Shown: one piece after another, positions 50,290 to 57,547 of the stretch
How positions within the stretch are numbered: the first letter of the stretch is position 1
Layout of the letters: every line of letters begins with the position of its first letter
Assembly (NCBI RefSeq): GCF_002561455.1
Contig: NZ_NTUP01000070.1
Location: forward strand, 14,217-78,216
Source of the DNA: Bacillus sp. AFS015802
GTDB lineage: Bacteria; Bacillota; Bacilli; Bacillales; Bacillaceae_B
DNA: 64,000 nucleotides
Reading direction: 5' to 3'
The notes under the pieces: model-generated
Databases searched by the model: none
Seen by the model: only the letters and a program-made list of their open reading frames with translations
Told to the model about the DNA's origin: nothing
Program-made: the position numbers and the translations under genes

Positions 50290-51411
50290 ATGACAGTTAA
50301 GAATGTAACAGCCAAAGAGCTTACACAAAAAATCATGAATGGAGACAGAATGTTCATTCTGGATGTTCGTCCCCAAGAAGCCTTTGACGATTGGAAAGTA
50401 GAAGGGAAAAACGTTAAGATCATTAACAAACCCTTTTCTGAGTTGAAAGATCATCTGGAATCGGTTCAATCCATATTACCGGACGATGAAGCCATTTATG
50501 TCATTTGCGCCAAAGGGAACTCTTCGACTAAAACGGCAGAGATGCTAACGGATGCAGGAATGGATAATATTTATTCTGTTGAAGGGGGCATGCAGGCATG
50601 GAGTGAATATCTTGAGCCTGTTAAGATCGGGGACCTGGCAGGTGGCGAACTTTATCAATTCGTACGAATTGGGAAAGGGTGCTTATCTTACGCCATCGTA
50701 TCTGGCGGAGAGGTTGCCTTCATTGACCCAAGCCGTCTCGTCGGACCTTATAAGAAGTTCATTCAAGATCATGAACTATCCGTTAAGGCGGTACTTGATA
50801 CTCATCTCCATGCGGATCACATTACCGGTGGACGATCTTTAAGCCAGGAATTTGATGCAACGTATTATTTGCCAACGAAAGATGCTGAAGAAGTTCAGTA
50901 CACCTATGAAGAAGTGAATGATGACACAGATATCAAGGTGGGGGATACGGTGATCGAAGCTGTCTACTCGCCTGGTCATACAATCGGCAGCACGTCGTTC
51001 ATCGTAGATCAACACTATTTATTGACGGGGGATATTCTATTCATCGATTCGATTGGAAGACCTGACTTAGCGGGCAAAGCTGAAGACTGGGTAGGGGACT
51101 TGAGAGAAACATTGTATTCCAGATACAAAAATCTGCCGGATGATTTAATCGTCCTTCCGGCACACTTTATGACTATAGATGAAATGAATGAAGATGGTTC
51201 AATATCCCATCTTTTAAGTGATTTGTATAAAGAAAATCATGGTTTAAATATCGATGATGAAGAGGAATTCAGAAAGACAGTCACAGAAAACCTTCCTCCA
51301 CAACCTAATAGCTACGAGAAAATCCGTGAAACGAACATGGGTAAAATCAATCCTGAAGAAGAAGAAAAACGTGAAATGGAAACAGGTCCAAACCGATGCG
51401 CCGTTCGCTGA
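50290..51411 (+). CDS. Rhodanese-persulfide dioxygenase fusion (CstB-like), copy 2
   Basis: This 373-residue protein has the same layout as the gene at 43421: an N-terminal rhodanese (Cys73 in VICAKGNSS), then a persulfide dioxygenase domain with [37 protein letters not shown] and the identical end GPNRCAVR. The two copies are alike over their entire length, so they come from a gene duplication and then diverged. Having two may widen substrate range, for example low-molecular-weight versus protein persulfides (inference). GGGAGGA is nine bases before the ATG at 50290; a TTG three codons earlier is less likely. Confidence 0.9.
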   Translation: MTVKNVTAKELTQKIMNGDRMFILDVRPQEAFDDWKVEGKNVKIINKPFSELKDHLESVQSILPDDEAIYVICAKGNSSTKTAEMLTDAGMDNIYSVEGGMQAWSEYLEPVKIGDLAGGELYQFVRIGKGCLSYAIVSGGEVAFIDPSRLVGPYKKFIQDHELSVKAVLDTHLHADHITGGRSLSQEFDATYYLPTKDAEEVQYTYEEVNDDTDIKVGDTVIEAVYSPGHTIGSTSFIVDQHYLLTGDILFIDSIGRPDLAGKAEDWVGDLRETLYSRYKNLPDDLIVLPAHFMTIDEMNEDGSISHLLSDLYKENHGLNIDDEEEFRKTVTENLPPQPNSYEKIRETNMGKINPEEEEKREMETGPNRCAVR

Positions 51412-51448
51412 TTGGTGTGAGTTCAATCAGCCGGTCTTAAGGCACCCT

Positions 51449-51547
51449 ATGAAGTTTCCATTAGGACAGCAGCAACAGGGCCAACATACCAAAACCGATT
51501 GGGATGTTGGCCTGCAATGGAAGAACCAAGGAAGTGATCCATCATGA
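51449..51547 (+). other. Possible 32-residue ORF containing a strong hairpin
   Basis: An ATG at 51449 (AAGG seven bases upstream) opens a polar, Gln-rich frame (MKFPLGQQQQGQH...) whose TGA stop overlaps the DUF202 start as ATGA. The same DNA holds a hairpin at 51479-51512 (GGCCAACAT paired with ATGTTGGCC, extended inside by CCAA/TTGG) without a T-run. Either a small upstream gene or an RNA structure that controls DUF202 translation is possible. Confidence 0.35.
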
Positions 51548-51900
51548 AAGAAACAAATGAATCAAAATATATTCAGCAGCACCTGGCAAATGAACGGACG
51601 TTTTTGGCGTGGATCCGTACAGCCATTGCCATCATTGGAATTGGATTTTTAACGACAAGTTTACATTTTAATTCCCTTCAAGGTGATCCCTTTCAAGACC
51701 GAATCGCTGCGGGCATAAGTGCTGTTTCCATCTTCATCGGCTTAGCCATCATTATAGGATCCACCATGAATTATTATCGTACCAGGAAACATATTAACAC
51801 ACAGACATTTGTATCAGCCGACGCCTTCATTAAGATGATGACTGTGGTGGCTACCATCGTTCTTTTGTTTGTCACTGTTTATTTTTTCTCCCTAAATTAG
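51544..51900 (+). CDS. DUF202 (YidH-like) membrane protein
   Basis: This 118-residue protein has the DUF202 start YIQQHLANERTFLAWIRTAIAIIGIGF and three transmembrane segments (about 24-42, 58-77, 94-115). The function of the family is unknown; small YidH-type proteins often appear beside sulfur or respiratory genes. It is the last gene of the second sulfur operon and ends at a strong terminator. GGAAGTGATCC before the ATG is only a modest ribosome site, so it may depend on coupling to the short upstream ORF. Confidence 0.85.
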   Translation: MKETNESKYIQQHLANERTFLAWIRTAIAIIGIGFLTTSLHFNSLQGDPFQDRIAAGISAVSIFIGLAIIIGSTMNYYRTRKHINTQTFVSADAFIKMMTVVATIVLLFVTVYFFSLN

Positions 51901-51946
51901 AAAAAACTGAACGCAAGGAGAGCAATCCTTGCGTTCAGTTTTTTTA
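51901..51946. terminator. Bidirectional terminator after DUF202
   Basis: AAAAACTGAACGCAAGGA and TCCTTGCGTTCAGTTTTT form an 18-base-pair stem around an eight-base loop and end both the DUF202 gene and the leftward small gene. Confidence 0.9.
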
Positions 51947-52204
51947 ATCTTGTTTTTGCTCGTTGTAGTATTGAACGGATGTCATGGCACCTTCACTTAC
52001 CATGGAATTGTCTTCAATATTTGAAGGATCCGGGTGTCCGCCTTTTTCAACGGGAAGATCTTCTTTTCTTCTCTTTTTGAATTTCGTCACCAATCCCTCT
52101 TTTACATTGTGCAGTTGATTACGCTTTTCTTTCGATGACAGGATCCATCCGAGTGAACCAGCCGTAACGGTTGCACCGACAAGTAAGGTTTTATTCACTT
52201 TCAT
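51944..52204 (-). CDS. Small single-pass membrane protein of unknown function
   Basis: This 86-residue protein begins with one hydrophobic segment (LLVGATVTAGSLGWIL, about 7-22), then a basic, YtxH-like helical stretch (SSKEKRNQLHNVKEGLVTKFKKRRKE) and an acidic tail. It resembles small YtxH-type stress or envelope proteins in layout, but I cannot assign it to a family with confidence. GGAGGAGAA lies six bases before the ATG at 52204. It is a single gene, convergent with DUF202 and divergent from the dehydrogenase gene. Confidence 0.7.
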   Translation of the reverse strand: MKVNKTLLVGATVTAGSLGWILSSKEKRNQLHNVKEGLVTKFKKRRKEDLPVEKGGHPDPSNIEDNSMVSEGAMTSVQYYNEQKQD

Positions 52205-52370
52205 TTCTTCTCCTCCATTCTATTGGTTCGTTTGATTACTATGGTCTTTGTTTTCCCGACGGACATGAATTTAAACATGAACAAGGATTTCAATAGTAGG
52301 AAGGAGTGGACAAACCTTACATTCTGGATGAAAATAAACATAGAAGATTAACCAAGAGAGGATGTATGGA

Positions 52371-53252
52371 ATGAAGAACGTAACGAAAGAAACGGTCATT
52401 GGATTTATTGGCACAGGGGTTATGGGTAAAAGTATGGCCGGTCATATCTTAAAGGCAGGTTTTCCCATGGTTGTCTACAATCGTACGAAAGAAAAAGCAT
52501 CAGAATTGATACATAGCGGTGCAAAATGGGCAGATACACCGAAGGAAGTGGCTGAAGCTTCGGATATCGTTATTACCATCCTTGGGTACCCTTCGGATGT
52601 AGAGCAAATATACCTTGGGGAGCAAGGGATTCTGCAACATTTGAAACAGGGTTCCATAGCCATTGATATGACAACTTCTTCTCCGGCATTAGCAGAGGCC
52701 ATCTTTAAAGCAGGTAGGGAGAAAGGAATATCCACTTTGGACGCTCCCGTTTCGGGAGGGGACATCGGAGCCAGGGAAGCGCGGCTTTCCATTATGGCAG
52801 GAGGGGAAGAGGAAACGTTTGAACGGGCCAAACCCGTCTTGGAACTTCTTGGTTCGAATGTCGTTTATCAAGGAAAAGCAGGAGCGGGGCAGCATACAAA
52901 AATGTGCAACCAGATTACCATTGCCTCGAACATGATGGGGGTCAGTGAAGCCCTGCTTTACGCGAAAAATTCGGGACTGAATCCGGAAAATGTGCTGAAA
53001 AGCATTACATCCGGGGCAGCAGGGAGTTGGTCCCTGAGTAATCTGGTTCCGCGGATGATGGAAGAAGATTATGCTCCAGGGTTTTATGTGAAGCATTTTA
53101 TCAAGGATTTGAAGATTGCCCTTGATTCAGCTGAAAAAATGGAACTAAGGACCCCCGGGTTGGAGTTAGCCCTTTCCTTATATGAGGAGCTCGCCGCTCA
53201 AGGTGAAGAGAACAGTGGTACCCAAGCACTGATTAAATTATTGGAAAAATGA
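52371..53252 (+). CDS. 3-hydroxyisobutyrate-dehydrogenase-family oxidoreductase (YkwC-like)
   Basis: This 293-residue NAD(P)-dependent enzyme has the beta-hydroxyacid dehydrogenase signature FIGTGVMGKSMAGHIL (about residues 10-25), then DAPVSGGDIGAREARLSIMAGG (substrate-binding region) and GAGQHTKMCNQI with the catalytic Lys. The tail AAQGEENSGTQALIKLL is as in B. subtilis YkwC. The physiological substrate of YkwC is unknown. The ATG at 52371 is nine bases after AGAGAGG, so I preferred it over the ATG three codons upstream. A perfect terminator follows. Confidence 0.87.
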   Translation: MKNVTKETVIGFIGTGVMGKSMAGHILKAGFPMVVYNRTKEKASELIHSGAKWADTPKEVAEASDIVITILGYPSDVEQIYLGEQGILQHLKQGSIAIDMTTSSPALAEAIFKAGREKGISTLDAPVSGGDIGAREARLSIMAGGEEETFERAKPVLELLGSNVVYQGKAGAGQHTKMCNQITIASNMMGVSEALLYAKNSGLNPENVLKSITSGAAGSWSLSNLVPRMMEEDYAPGFYVKHFIKDLKIALDSAEKMELRTPGLELALSLYEELAAQGEENSGTQALIKLLEK

Positions 53253-53256
53253 TATG

Positions 53257-53286
53257 AAACGTCCCGATGACCGGGACGTTTTTTTA
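53257..53286 (+). terminator. Terminator after the YkwC-like gene
   Basis: AAACGTCCCG pairs with CGGGACGTTT around a five-base loop with a seven-T run. Confidence 0.88.
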
Positions 53287-53916
53287 TATTTTTCCGATAA
53301 AGTCAGGGTTCTTTTGAATTCCGGATTGGCTCGGCAGCCAATTGGCAGGAACCCCTGTCCCCGTCTTCTTTGCATATTGGATACCCTCCAGTATCCTTGT
53401 TATTTCATAGGCATTTCTTCCCACTTCAGGCGGGTAGATCATTTTTGAAGAGATGATCCCTTCCGGATCGATGATAATGGTGGCTCGAAAGGTTGCTCCT
53501 GCCTGTTCATTCAATACTCGATACGCTCTACTTATTTGATGATTTCGGTCACTCACCAATGGAAATGGAACCTTGGATGCAGAAGGGGATACTTCCGTAA
53601 ACACTTTATGGGCGTAAACACTATCTGTACTTATTCCAAGAACTTCAGTTTGTAATGCCTGGATTTTAGGGTAAATAGCAGCGACCGCTGCCAATTCAGT
53701 CGGTCACACGAAGGTGAAATCGCTGGAATAAAAAAATAAAATGACCCATTTCCCCCTATATGCCTCTAAATTGACGGTGTTTATCTTCTTCTGAACGTTA
53801 TCGTAAGCCTCCGCGATAAAGAGAGGGGCACGATCACTTGTTTGAGCACAAAAAGGCAATGAACACGTTTCGCCATTCATGTCCCGGTTCATCGAAGAGT
53901 AGGATGGGTAATACAT
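53284..53916 (-). CDS. Peroxiredoxin (AhpC/TSA family) with in-frame UGA at the peroxidatic position
   Basis: The frame from ATG 53916 to 53284 has 210 codons if the TGA at 53704-53706 is read through. TGA falls at codon 71 exactly where the peroxidatic Cys belongs: DFTFV-U-PTEL instead of DFTFVCPTEL. Downstream sequence is an intact peroxiredoxin (VLGISTDSVYAHKVF, PFPLVSDRNHQIS, RATIIIDPEG, and VPANW near the end). The resolving Cys before PANW is replaced; an unusual N-terminal pair (Cys18, Cys23) could take its place. A hairpin with loop GGUC begins ten bases after UGA. This fits a selenocysteine peroxiredoxin (PrxU type); a nonsense mutation is the alternative. AAAGGGGTGA precedes the start. 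Confidence 0.75.
53676..53693 (-). promoter_or_regulatory. Candidate bacterial SECIS hairpin
   Basis: On the minus strand TGGCAGC pairs with GCTGCTA (seven base pairs, one G-U) around the loop GGTC. The first loop G is 18 bases past the UGA (17 bases between), inside the range reported for bacterial SECIS elements, and GGUC is the core of the E. coli fdhF SECIS loop. An alternative stem GACCG/CGGTC starts at the UGA itself. Confidence 0.65.
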
Positions 53917-54067
53917 CAGCTCACCCCTTTCAGGTAAAGTATTATCAGGATATGACGCTGCTCGTTGTTATATGATAGAAAGGCTTGTCCATACCAATCA
54001 TACTTCTCTTCAAAATGGGAATAATAGGGGAAGATTTCTAAATTTTTCTAAAGGTAGGGTGAATCTC

Positions 54068-54208
54068 TTGAAAAAAAATTCATTCAAGCAATTTTCTAAA
54101 CTTATATATACTTTTGGAACTATCATGACCGTAACTGCCTTCATTGTGTCTTATTTCCAAACGAAAACAATCATTAAAGCGATTAAGAAGTATAGTCCCT
54201 ATAATTAA
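54068..54208 (+). CDS. Small single-pass membrane protein
   Basis: This 46-residue product starts at TTG 54068 with GGTAGGGTGA upstream. It has a basic head (KKNSFKQFSK), one membrane segment (about 13-33) and a basic tail ending KKYSPYN. The frame is open upstream to 53972, where the sequence is polar and not convincing as protein. I do not recognise a family. Small cationic one-segment proteins like this are often stress or envelope modulators; nothing in the context fixes a role. It lies between the peroxiredoxin gene (divergent) and the DJ-1/PfpI gene. Confidence 0.45.
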   Translation: MKKNSFKQFSKLIYTFGTIMTVTAFIVSYFQTKTIIKAIKKYSPYN

Positions 54209-54274
54209 GGTTATCGGTTGCAATATCTGCTTTTAACTTAGACAATGTATATAGATAAGGAAGGAGGAATTGCA

Positions 54275-54796
54275 TTGAAGTTAGTTGGTAAAAAAGTCAT
54301 TCAATTAGTCAGTGCGGATTTCGAAGATTTGGAGTTGTGGTACCCTGTCCTGCGTTTACGGGAAGAAGGCGCGACTGTACATATTGTTGGAGAACATGCG
54401 AACGAGGAATATATCGGGAAATACGGAGTACCGATTGTTTCTGAATTTGCGTTTAAAGACATTAATCCGGAAGATTACGATGCCATCCTGGTTCCGGGAG
54501 GCTGGTCCCCTGATAAACTCCGTCGTTATGATGAAGTGATCTCTATGGTGAAGGACATGGATGAACGTAAGAAACCGATCGGGCAAATCTGCCATGCCGG
54601 ATGGGTATTGATTTCCGCCAAGATTCTTCAGGGAGTAAAGGTTACAAGTACACCTGGAATAAAGGATGATATGGAAAATGCAGGGGCAATATGGATGAAT
54701 GAACCGGTCGTTACCGATGGTCACATTGTTTCCAGCCGCCGACCACCTGATCTTCCTGACTATATGAGGGAATTTATAGAAGTGTTAGCAAAATAG
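54275..54796 (+). CDS. DJ-1/PfpI-family protein (protease/deglycase-like)
   Basis: This 173-residue cytoplasmic protein has the DJ-1/PfpI fold: KKVIQLVSADFEDLELWYPVLRLREEGA at the start (with the conserved Glu), YDAILVPGGWSPDKLRR, and the nucleophile elbow GQICHAGWVLISA with Cys near residue 104. The end ISSRRPPDLPDYMREFI is typical of PfpI/YhbO proteins, linked to stress survival and repair of glycated proteins, although that activity is debated. The start is TTG 54275, seven bases after GGAGG; an upstream ATG at 54245 overlaps that site. A terminator follows. Confidence 0.87.
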   Translation: MKLVGKKVIQLVSADFEDLELWYPVLRLREEGATVHIVGEHANEEYIGKYGVPIVSEFAFKDINPEDYDAILVPGGWSPDKLRRYDEVISMVKDMDERKKPIGQICHAGWVLISAKILQGVKVTSTPGIKDDMENAGAIWMNEPVVTDGHIVSSRRPPDLPDYMREFIEVLAK

Positions 54797-54805
54797 GGGC
54801 ATATC

Positions 54806-54862
54806 AAAAGGACTGGTCAAGGAAGCTGTCAATCAGATACCTATGAACCAGTCCCTTTTTAT
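54806..54862. terminator. Terminator between the DJ-1 and holin-like genes
   Basis: AAAGGACTGGT pairs with ACCAGTCCCTTT (one bulge) across a 30-base loop, ending in five T. The convergent gene starts reading in from the other side. Confidence 0.6.
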
Positions 54863-54864
54863 CC

Positions 54865-55161
54865 CTATTTCTTCTTGTCTCTTTTATTACGATCATTCAC
54901 CCGGGCGAAAAACGTCTGTTTCACAGATTGATGAGTAGTGATGGCAGCCCCTGTTGCGATAAATCCGTTAGCGATTCCGTTAAAATCAAACCCCAATGTC
55001 CAGCCGCTTGCACCGACACCTACCAGTAAAAGGATCCAGATGATCAGCCAATCCTGAATATGAGGCGTCCTCTTCAGTGCATACCCGAGCACCCATAGTA
55101 CAGGAACGAGCACGGTGACTTGTGGATCAATGGAAATGCCGCTTAATAAGTTTTCGATCAT
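54865..55161 (-). CDS. Phage-holin-like small membrane protein
   Basis: This 98-residue protein has three hydrophobic segments (about 13-30, 38-56, 62-83), a short polar N-terminus and a basic tail (RVNDRNKRDKKK). The layout TVLVPVLWVLGYALKRTPHIQDWLIIWILL resembles the phage_holin_5-type family. No endolysin or other phage gene is adjacent, so this is probably a domesticated holin-like protein and not a prophage marker. GGGAG lies eight bases before the ATG at 55161; a GTG three codons earlier overlaps this site. Its role may be in lysis or spore release, or unrelated. Confidence 0.65.
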   Translation of the reverse strand: MIENLLSGISIDPQVTVLVPVLWVLGYALKRTPHIQDWLIIWILLLVGVGASGWTLGFDFNGIANGFIATGAAITTHQSVKQTFFARVNDRNKRDKKK

Positions 55162-55355
55162 ATCGTCCACTCCCTATAATGATAAATGACTTCTATAAAG
55201 CTTATTCATCACGAGGGGGGCTTAATGACAACCTGTATGGATAAGTTTAAAAAAATTGGGAAGAAGGATAGGGAGCAATACAACCTTTAAAGTGACACGA
55301 GAAAATTTCAATGATATTATATTGAATGACCTATATTAAAAAGGAGCTGTTAACA

Positions 55356-55793
55356 ATGGCGAAAAAAGGATACATACAATTTCAGACAGGTGAAAAAATT
55401 GAATTTAATTTATTTCCGAATGAAGCACCTGGAACAGTAGCAAACTTTGAAAAATTAGCAAATGAAGGATTCTACAACGGGTTAAGCTTTCACCGTGTTA
55501 TCCCTGGCTTCGTAAGTCAAGGCGGGTGCCCGAATGGGAATGGTATGGGTGGTCCTGGTTACACAATCAAGTGTGAAACAGAAGGAAATCCTCATAAGCA
55601 TGAAGAAGGCTCTTTATCCATGGCCCATGCAGGTAAAGATACAGGAGGCAGCCAATTCTTCATCGTACATGAGCCACAGCCTCACCTGAACGGAGTCCAT
55701 ACAGTCTTTGGTAAAGTGACTTCAGGAATCGAGATCGCCAAATCAATGAAAAACGGCGACGTAATGGAGAAAGTCGAAGTATTCGACGCATAA
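55356..55793 (+). CDS. ppiB: Cyclophilin-type peptidyl-prolyl isomerase PpiB
   Basis: This 145-residue cytoplasmic enzyme speeds cis-trans isomerisation of Xaa-Pro bonds. The cyclophilin motifs are complete: [13 protein letters not shown] (catalytic Arg), [18 protein letters not shown] and [13 protein letters not shown]. The length matches the B. subtilis PpiB. The ATG at 55356 has AAAGGAGC eleven bases upstream; an in-frame ATG ten codons earlier includes that site in its coding sequence and was rejected. It stands alone; a single-arm AGGGACGGACC repeat follows at 55800. Confidence 0.93.
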   Translation: MAKKGYIQFQTGEKIEFNLFPNEAPGTVANFEKLANEGFYNGLSFHRVIPGFVSQGGCPNGNGMGGPGYTIKCETEGNPHKHEEGSLSMAHAGKDTGGSQFFIVHEPQPHLNGVHTVFGKVTSGIEIAKSMKNGDVMEKVEVFDA

Positions 55794-55799
55794 TTGTTG

Positions 55800-55810
55800 A
55801 GGGACGGACC
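55800..55810. repeat. Single arm of the AGGGACGGACC repeat
   Basis: The 11-base arm found as a perfect palindrome at 29448 occurs here alone, directly behind ppiB. No matching second arm was seen within 60 bases. Confidence 0.45.
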
Positions 55811-55864
55811 TTTGTTCGTTTTCATCTTTCTTTAGGAAGCATTTCTCTTTGAAGAAAACAACAG

Positions 55865-55893
55865 TTGAAATAATTCAAGTGATGTTGTATTAT
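55865..55893 (+). promoter_or_regulatory. Sigma-A promoter of the candidate ncRNA
   Basis: TTGAAA (55865-55870) and TATTAT (55888-55893) are separated by exactly 17 bases. A start near 55900 would give an RNA ending at the terminator at 56132. Confidence 0.7.
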
Positions 55894-55899
55894 ACTAAT

Positions 55900-56132
55900 A
55901 CAGGCTGCGTTGTACGTAATCATAACGAAGTTTTAACCTTTAAACTGTAATAGGGAGTTTTACATCGAAGTTGGAATGTCAAGCCTCCACGATCTGAGGA
56001 CGACAGGAAACCTTCTGCAAACACCCACTTTGAGGAGTGGTGGTTTAAAACTTTCTTATATCAAATTACGGCAAATGTGGCTCCTAACCTTAGTATCTCA
56101 AGTCAGTTCCCAATCGGGGGCTGGCTTTTTTA
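55900..56132 (+). ncRNA. Candidate rod-shaped structured RNA (6S-like?)
   Basis: This segment between a good promoter and a strong terminator has no convincing ORF. Distant parts pair into one long, interrupted rod: CGTAAT (55915-55920) with ATTACG (56065-56070), ATAA with TTAT, and GAAGTTTTAACC (55927-55938) with GGTTTAAAACTTTC (56042-56055). The middle contains shorter hairpins such as CCCACT/AGTGG. A terminator (AGTCAGTTCCC with GGGGGCTGGCT, then six T) ends it. The length of about 230 bases and the rod shape with interior bubbles recall 6S RNA, but I do not see a decisive sequence match. A novel RNA is equally possible. Confidence 0.55.
56101..56132 (+). terminator. Terminator of the candidate ncRNA
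   Basis: AGTCAGTTCCC pairs over 11 positions (with G-U pairs) with GGGGGCTGGCT around AATC and is followed by a T run. Confidence 0.8.
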
Positions 56133-56147
56133 TTTTTCACGAAAAAT

Positions 56148-56183
56148 ACAAAAAAAGACCGAATCCCGTTATGGAATTCAGTC
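56148..56183 (-). terminator. Terminator for the leftward HAD phosphatase transcript
   Basis: On the minus strand GACTGAATTCC pairs with GGGATTCGGTCTT and is followed by TTTTTTT. It lies about 120 bases downstream of the HAD stop; in between is another small hairpin (TCCCG/CGGGA at 56231-56255). Confidence 0.78.
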
Positions 56184-56301
56184 ATTGTCATTATGTATCG
56201 AGGCCCCTCCCGTCCGTACATGGTTAAGTGTCCCGCAACAAGCGAATGTTCGGGAGAGGCAAGATAAGTGTATCATGCATGACTCAAATGTGCAAAACGA
56301 T

Positions 56302-56952
56302 TTATTTCAGTATACCTGCATCTGTTAAGTAACGGTCGATGTCATGAAAATCATTCACTGCAACAAAAGGAGTTCCTTGTGCATGAAGAATGCCCTGCAA
56401 TGCCTTCATGGCAAAGGTTACATCCGCTGCTTTAGCCGGGTGGCTGTCCGGCTCGCTATCACCGGCAAAATAAATCGTCTCATACTCTTTTTTCATGTCG
56501 ATGATCACTTTGGACTTGTCGATTCCATACCGCTCTGAGTAATGAGGGTGCTCGGGGTTGAGATTCATATGTACATTCTTTTCTTCATAATAGCCTTCAT
56601 TCGAGTATACTTTTACATCTTTGATGCCGTGTCTTTGAAGGACATGGTGGATATAATAGTCCGTCCCTGCACTTAGGATGTAGAAATCTCCTCCTTGAGC
56701 CTGAACCCTGCGGATGAAGGAAGTGACGTGCTCATCGATTTCGAGGGAATGTATATCCTCAATGATTTGCCTTTCGTCTTGATGAATCGACGAAAAGACT
56801 GTACGCAAGAAATCAATGTCTTTCAACTCCCCGGCCTTCCATTTTATTAATAAGGCCTCTCCTTCTTTAAAGTATTTCTCCAGGACAAGGTGATAGAAGT
56901 CCTTTTTAGAGATGGTGCCATCGAAATCTGAAACAAATGCCCACTTTTTCAT
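56302..56952 (-). CDS. HAD-IB phosphatase, MtnX-like
   Basis: This 216-residue hydrolase has the nucleophile motif FVSDFDGTIS (Asp at residues 9 and 11), motif II YILSAGTDYYI and motif IV IYFAGDSEPDSHPAKAADVTFA. It is close in layout to MtnX, the 2-hydroxy-3-keto-5-methylthiopentenyl-1-phosphate phosphatase of methionine salvage. No other mtn gene is in the window and no SAM riboswitch precedes it, so the substrate is uncertain; a phosphoserine-type substrate is another option. GGAGGAGACG precedes the ATG. The transcript appears to run on to the hairpin at 56148. Confidence 0.78.
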   Translation of the reverse strand: MKKWAFVSDFDGTISKKDFYHLVLEKYFKEGEALLIKWKAGELKDIDFLRTVFSSIHQDERQIIEDIHSLEIDEHVTSFIRRVQAQGGDFYILSAGTDYYIHHVLQRHGIKDVKVYSNEGYYEEKNVHMNLNPEHPHYSERYGIDKSKVIIDMKKEYETIYFAGDSEPDSHPAKAADVTFAMKALQGILHAQGTPFVAVNDFHDIDRYLTDAGILK

Positions 56953-57060
56953 AGCGTCTCCTCCACGGTCGTGATTTAGTCGATTGTACCATGATTCAGA
57001 AGGGGGAGGAAGGAAAGGGAATTATATTAACTATAATTTTATTATGTATACTGATTTCAT

Positions 57061-57096
57061 GAAAAAAATCACCCTGCAAAAGGCAAGGTGAGAGGG
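57061..57096 (-). terminator. Terminator after the DUF948 gene
   Basis: CACCTTG and CAGGGTG pair (one G-U) around TTTTG-type loop on the minus strand, with a run of seven T after it. Confidence 0.7.
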
Positions 57097-57098
57097 TT

Positions 57099-57401
57099 TT
57101 ACTTCTTCATACTTCTGAAAAATTCTTTTAGTACATCCGGTGTTCGCTTTACTTCATCAATCGTGCTTGTGATGGTCGTCTTTTTATATTGGATATCCCC
57201 TTGGATCTCTCCCTGGGTTTCTTGAAGCTGTGATGCTTCTGAAGAAATGTTATCCATCCTCGATTGAATGTTGGCTACCGTTTGATTCATTTCATTCACA
57301 ATCGGACGGGTTGTTTTGAGTGTCTTCATTAATGCTGTACCCAACATAATCAGGGCAATGACGACTAAGGCAATACTTGCATATACAATCCACATATCCA
57401 T
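57099..57401 (-). CDS. DUF948 membrane-anchored helical protein
   Basis: This 100-residue protein has one N-terminal membrane segment (YASIALVVIALIMLGTALM, about 7-25) and a cytoplasmic coiled-coil-like region (MNQTVANIQSRMDNISSEASQLQETQ and on) ending with TPDVLKEFFRSMKK. This is the DUF948 pattern, also seen in the general-stress protein YtxG. The function is unknown, probably structural or stress-related at the membrane. AAAGAGGTGAAA precedes the ATG. It is a single gene with its own terminator. Confidence 0.8.
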   Translation of the reverse strand: MDMWIVYASIALVVIALIMLGTALMKTLKTTRPIVNEMNQTVANIQSRMDNISSEASQLQETQGEIQGDIQYKKTTITSTIDEVKRTPDVLKEFFRSMKK

Positions 57402-57547
57402 TTCACCTCTTTAGACGCTGTTTTTTGTTATATTCCCTAATCGTGCTAAAAATAACGTGTAATATGATTTTATTATCCTTATTTACTAAATGACAAATAG
57501 CTAGTAATCTAATCTATAAGCTGAATTTTGTAAAGGGAGAGATGTAC

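Noticed and set aside
53704-53916. Reading the peroxiredoxin as two separate genes (53704-53916 and 53284-53694)
   Set aside because: The split falls exactly inside the catalytic motif in one frame with nothing else broken, so a single gene with UGA is more sensible.
54865-55161. Holin-like gene as a prophage marker
   Set aside because: No endolysin, integrase, capsid or attachment-like repeats are nearby; neighbours are ordinary chromosomal genes.
55976-56328. Two 83-codon ORFs over the candidate ncRNA
   Set aside because: They run through the terminator and lack ribosome sites; the RNA structure explains the region better.
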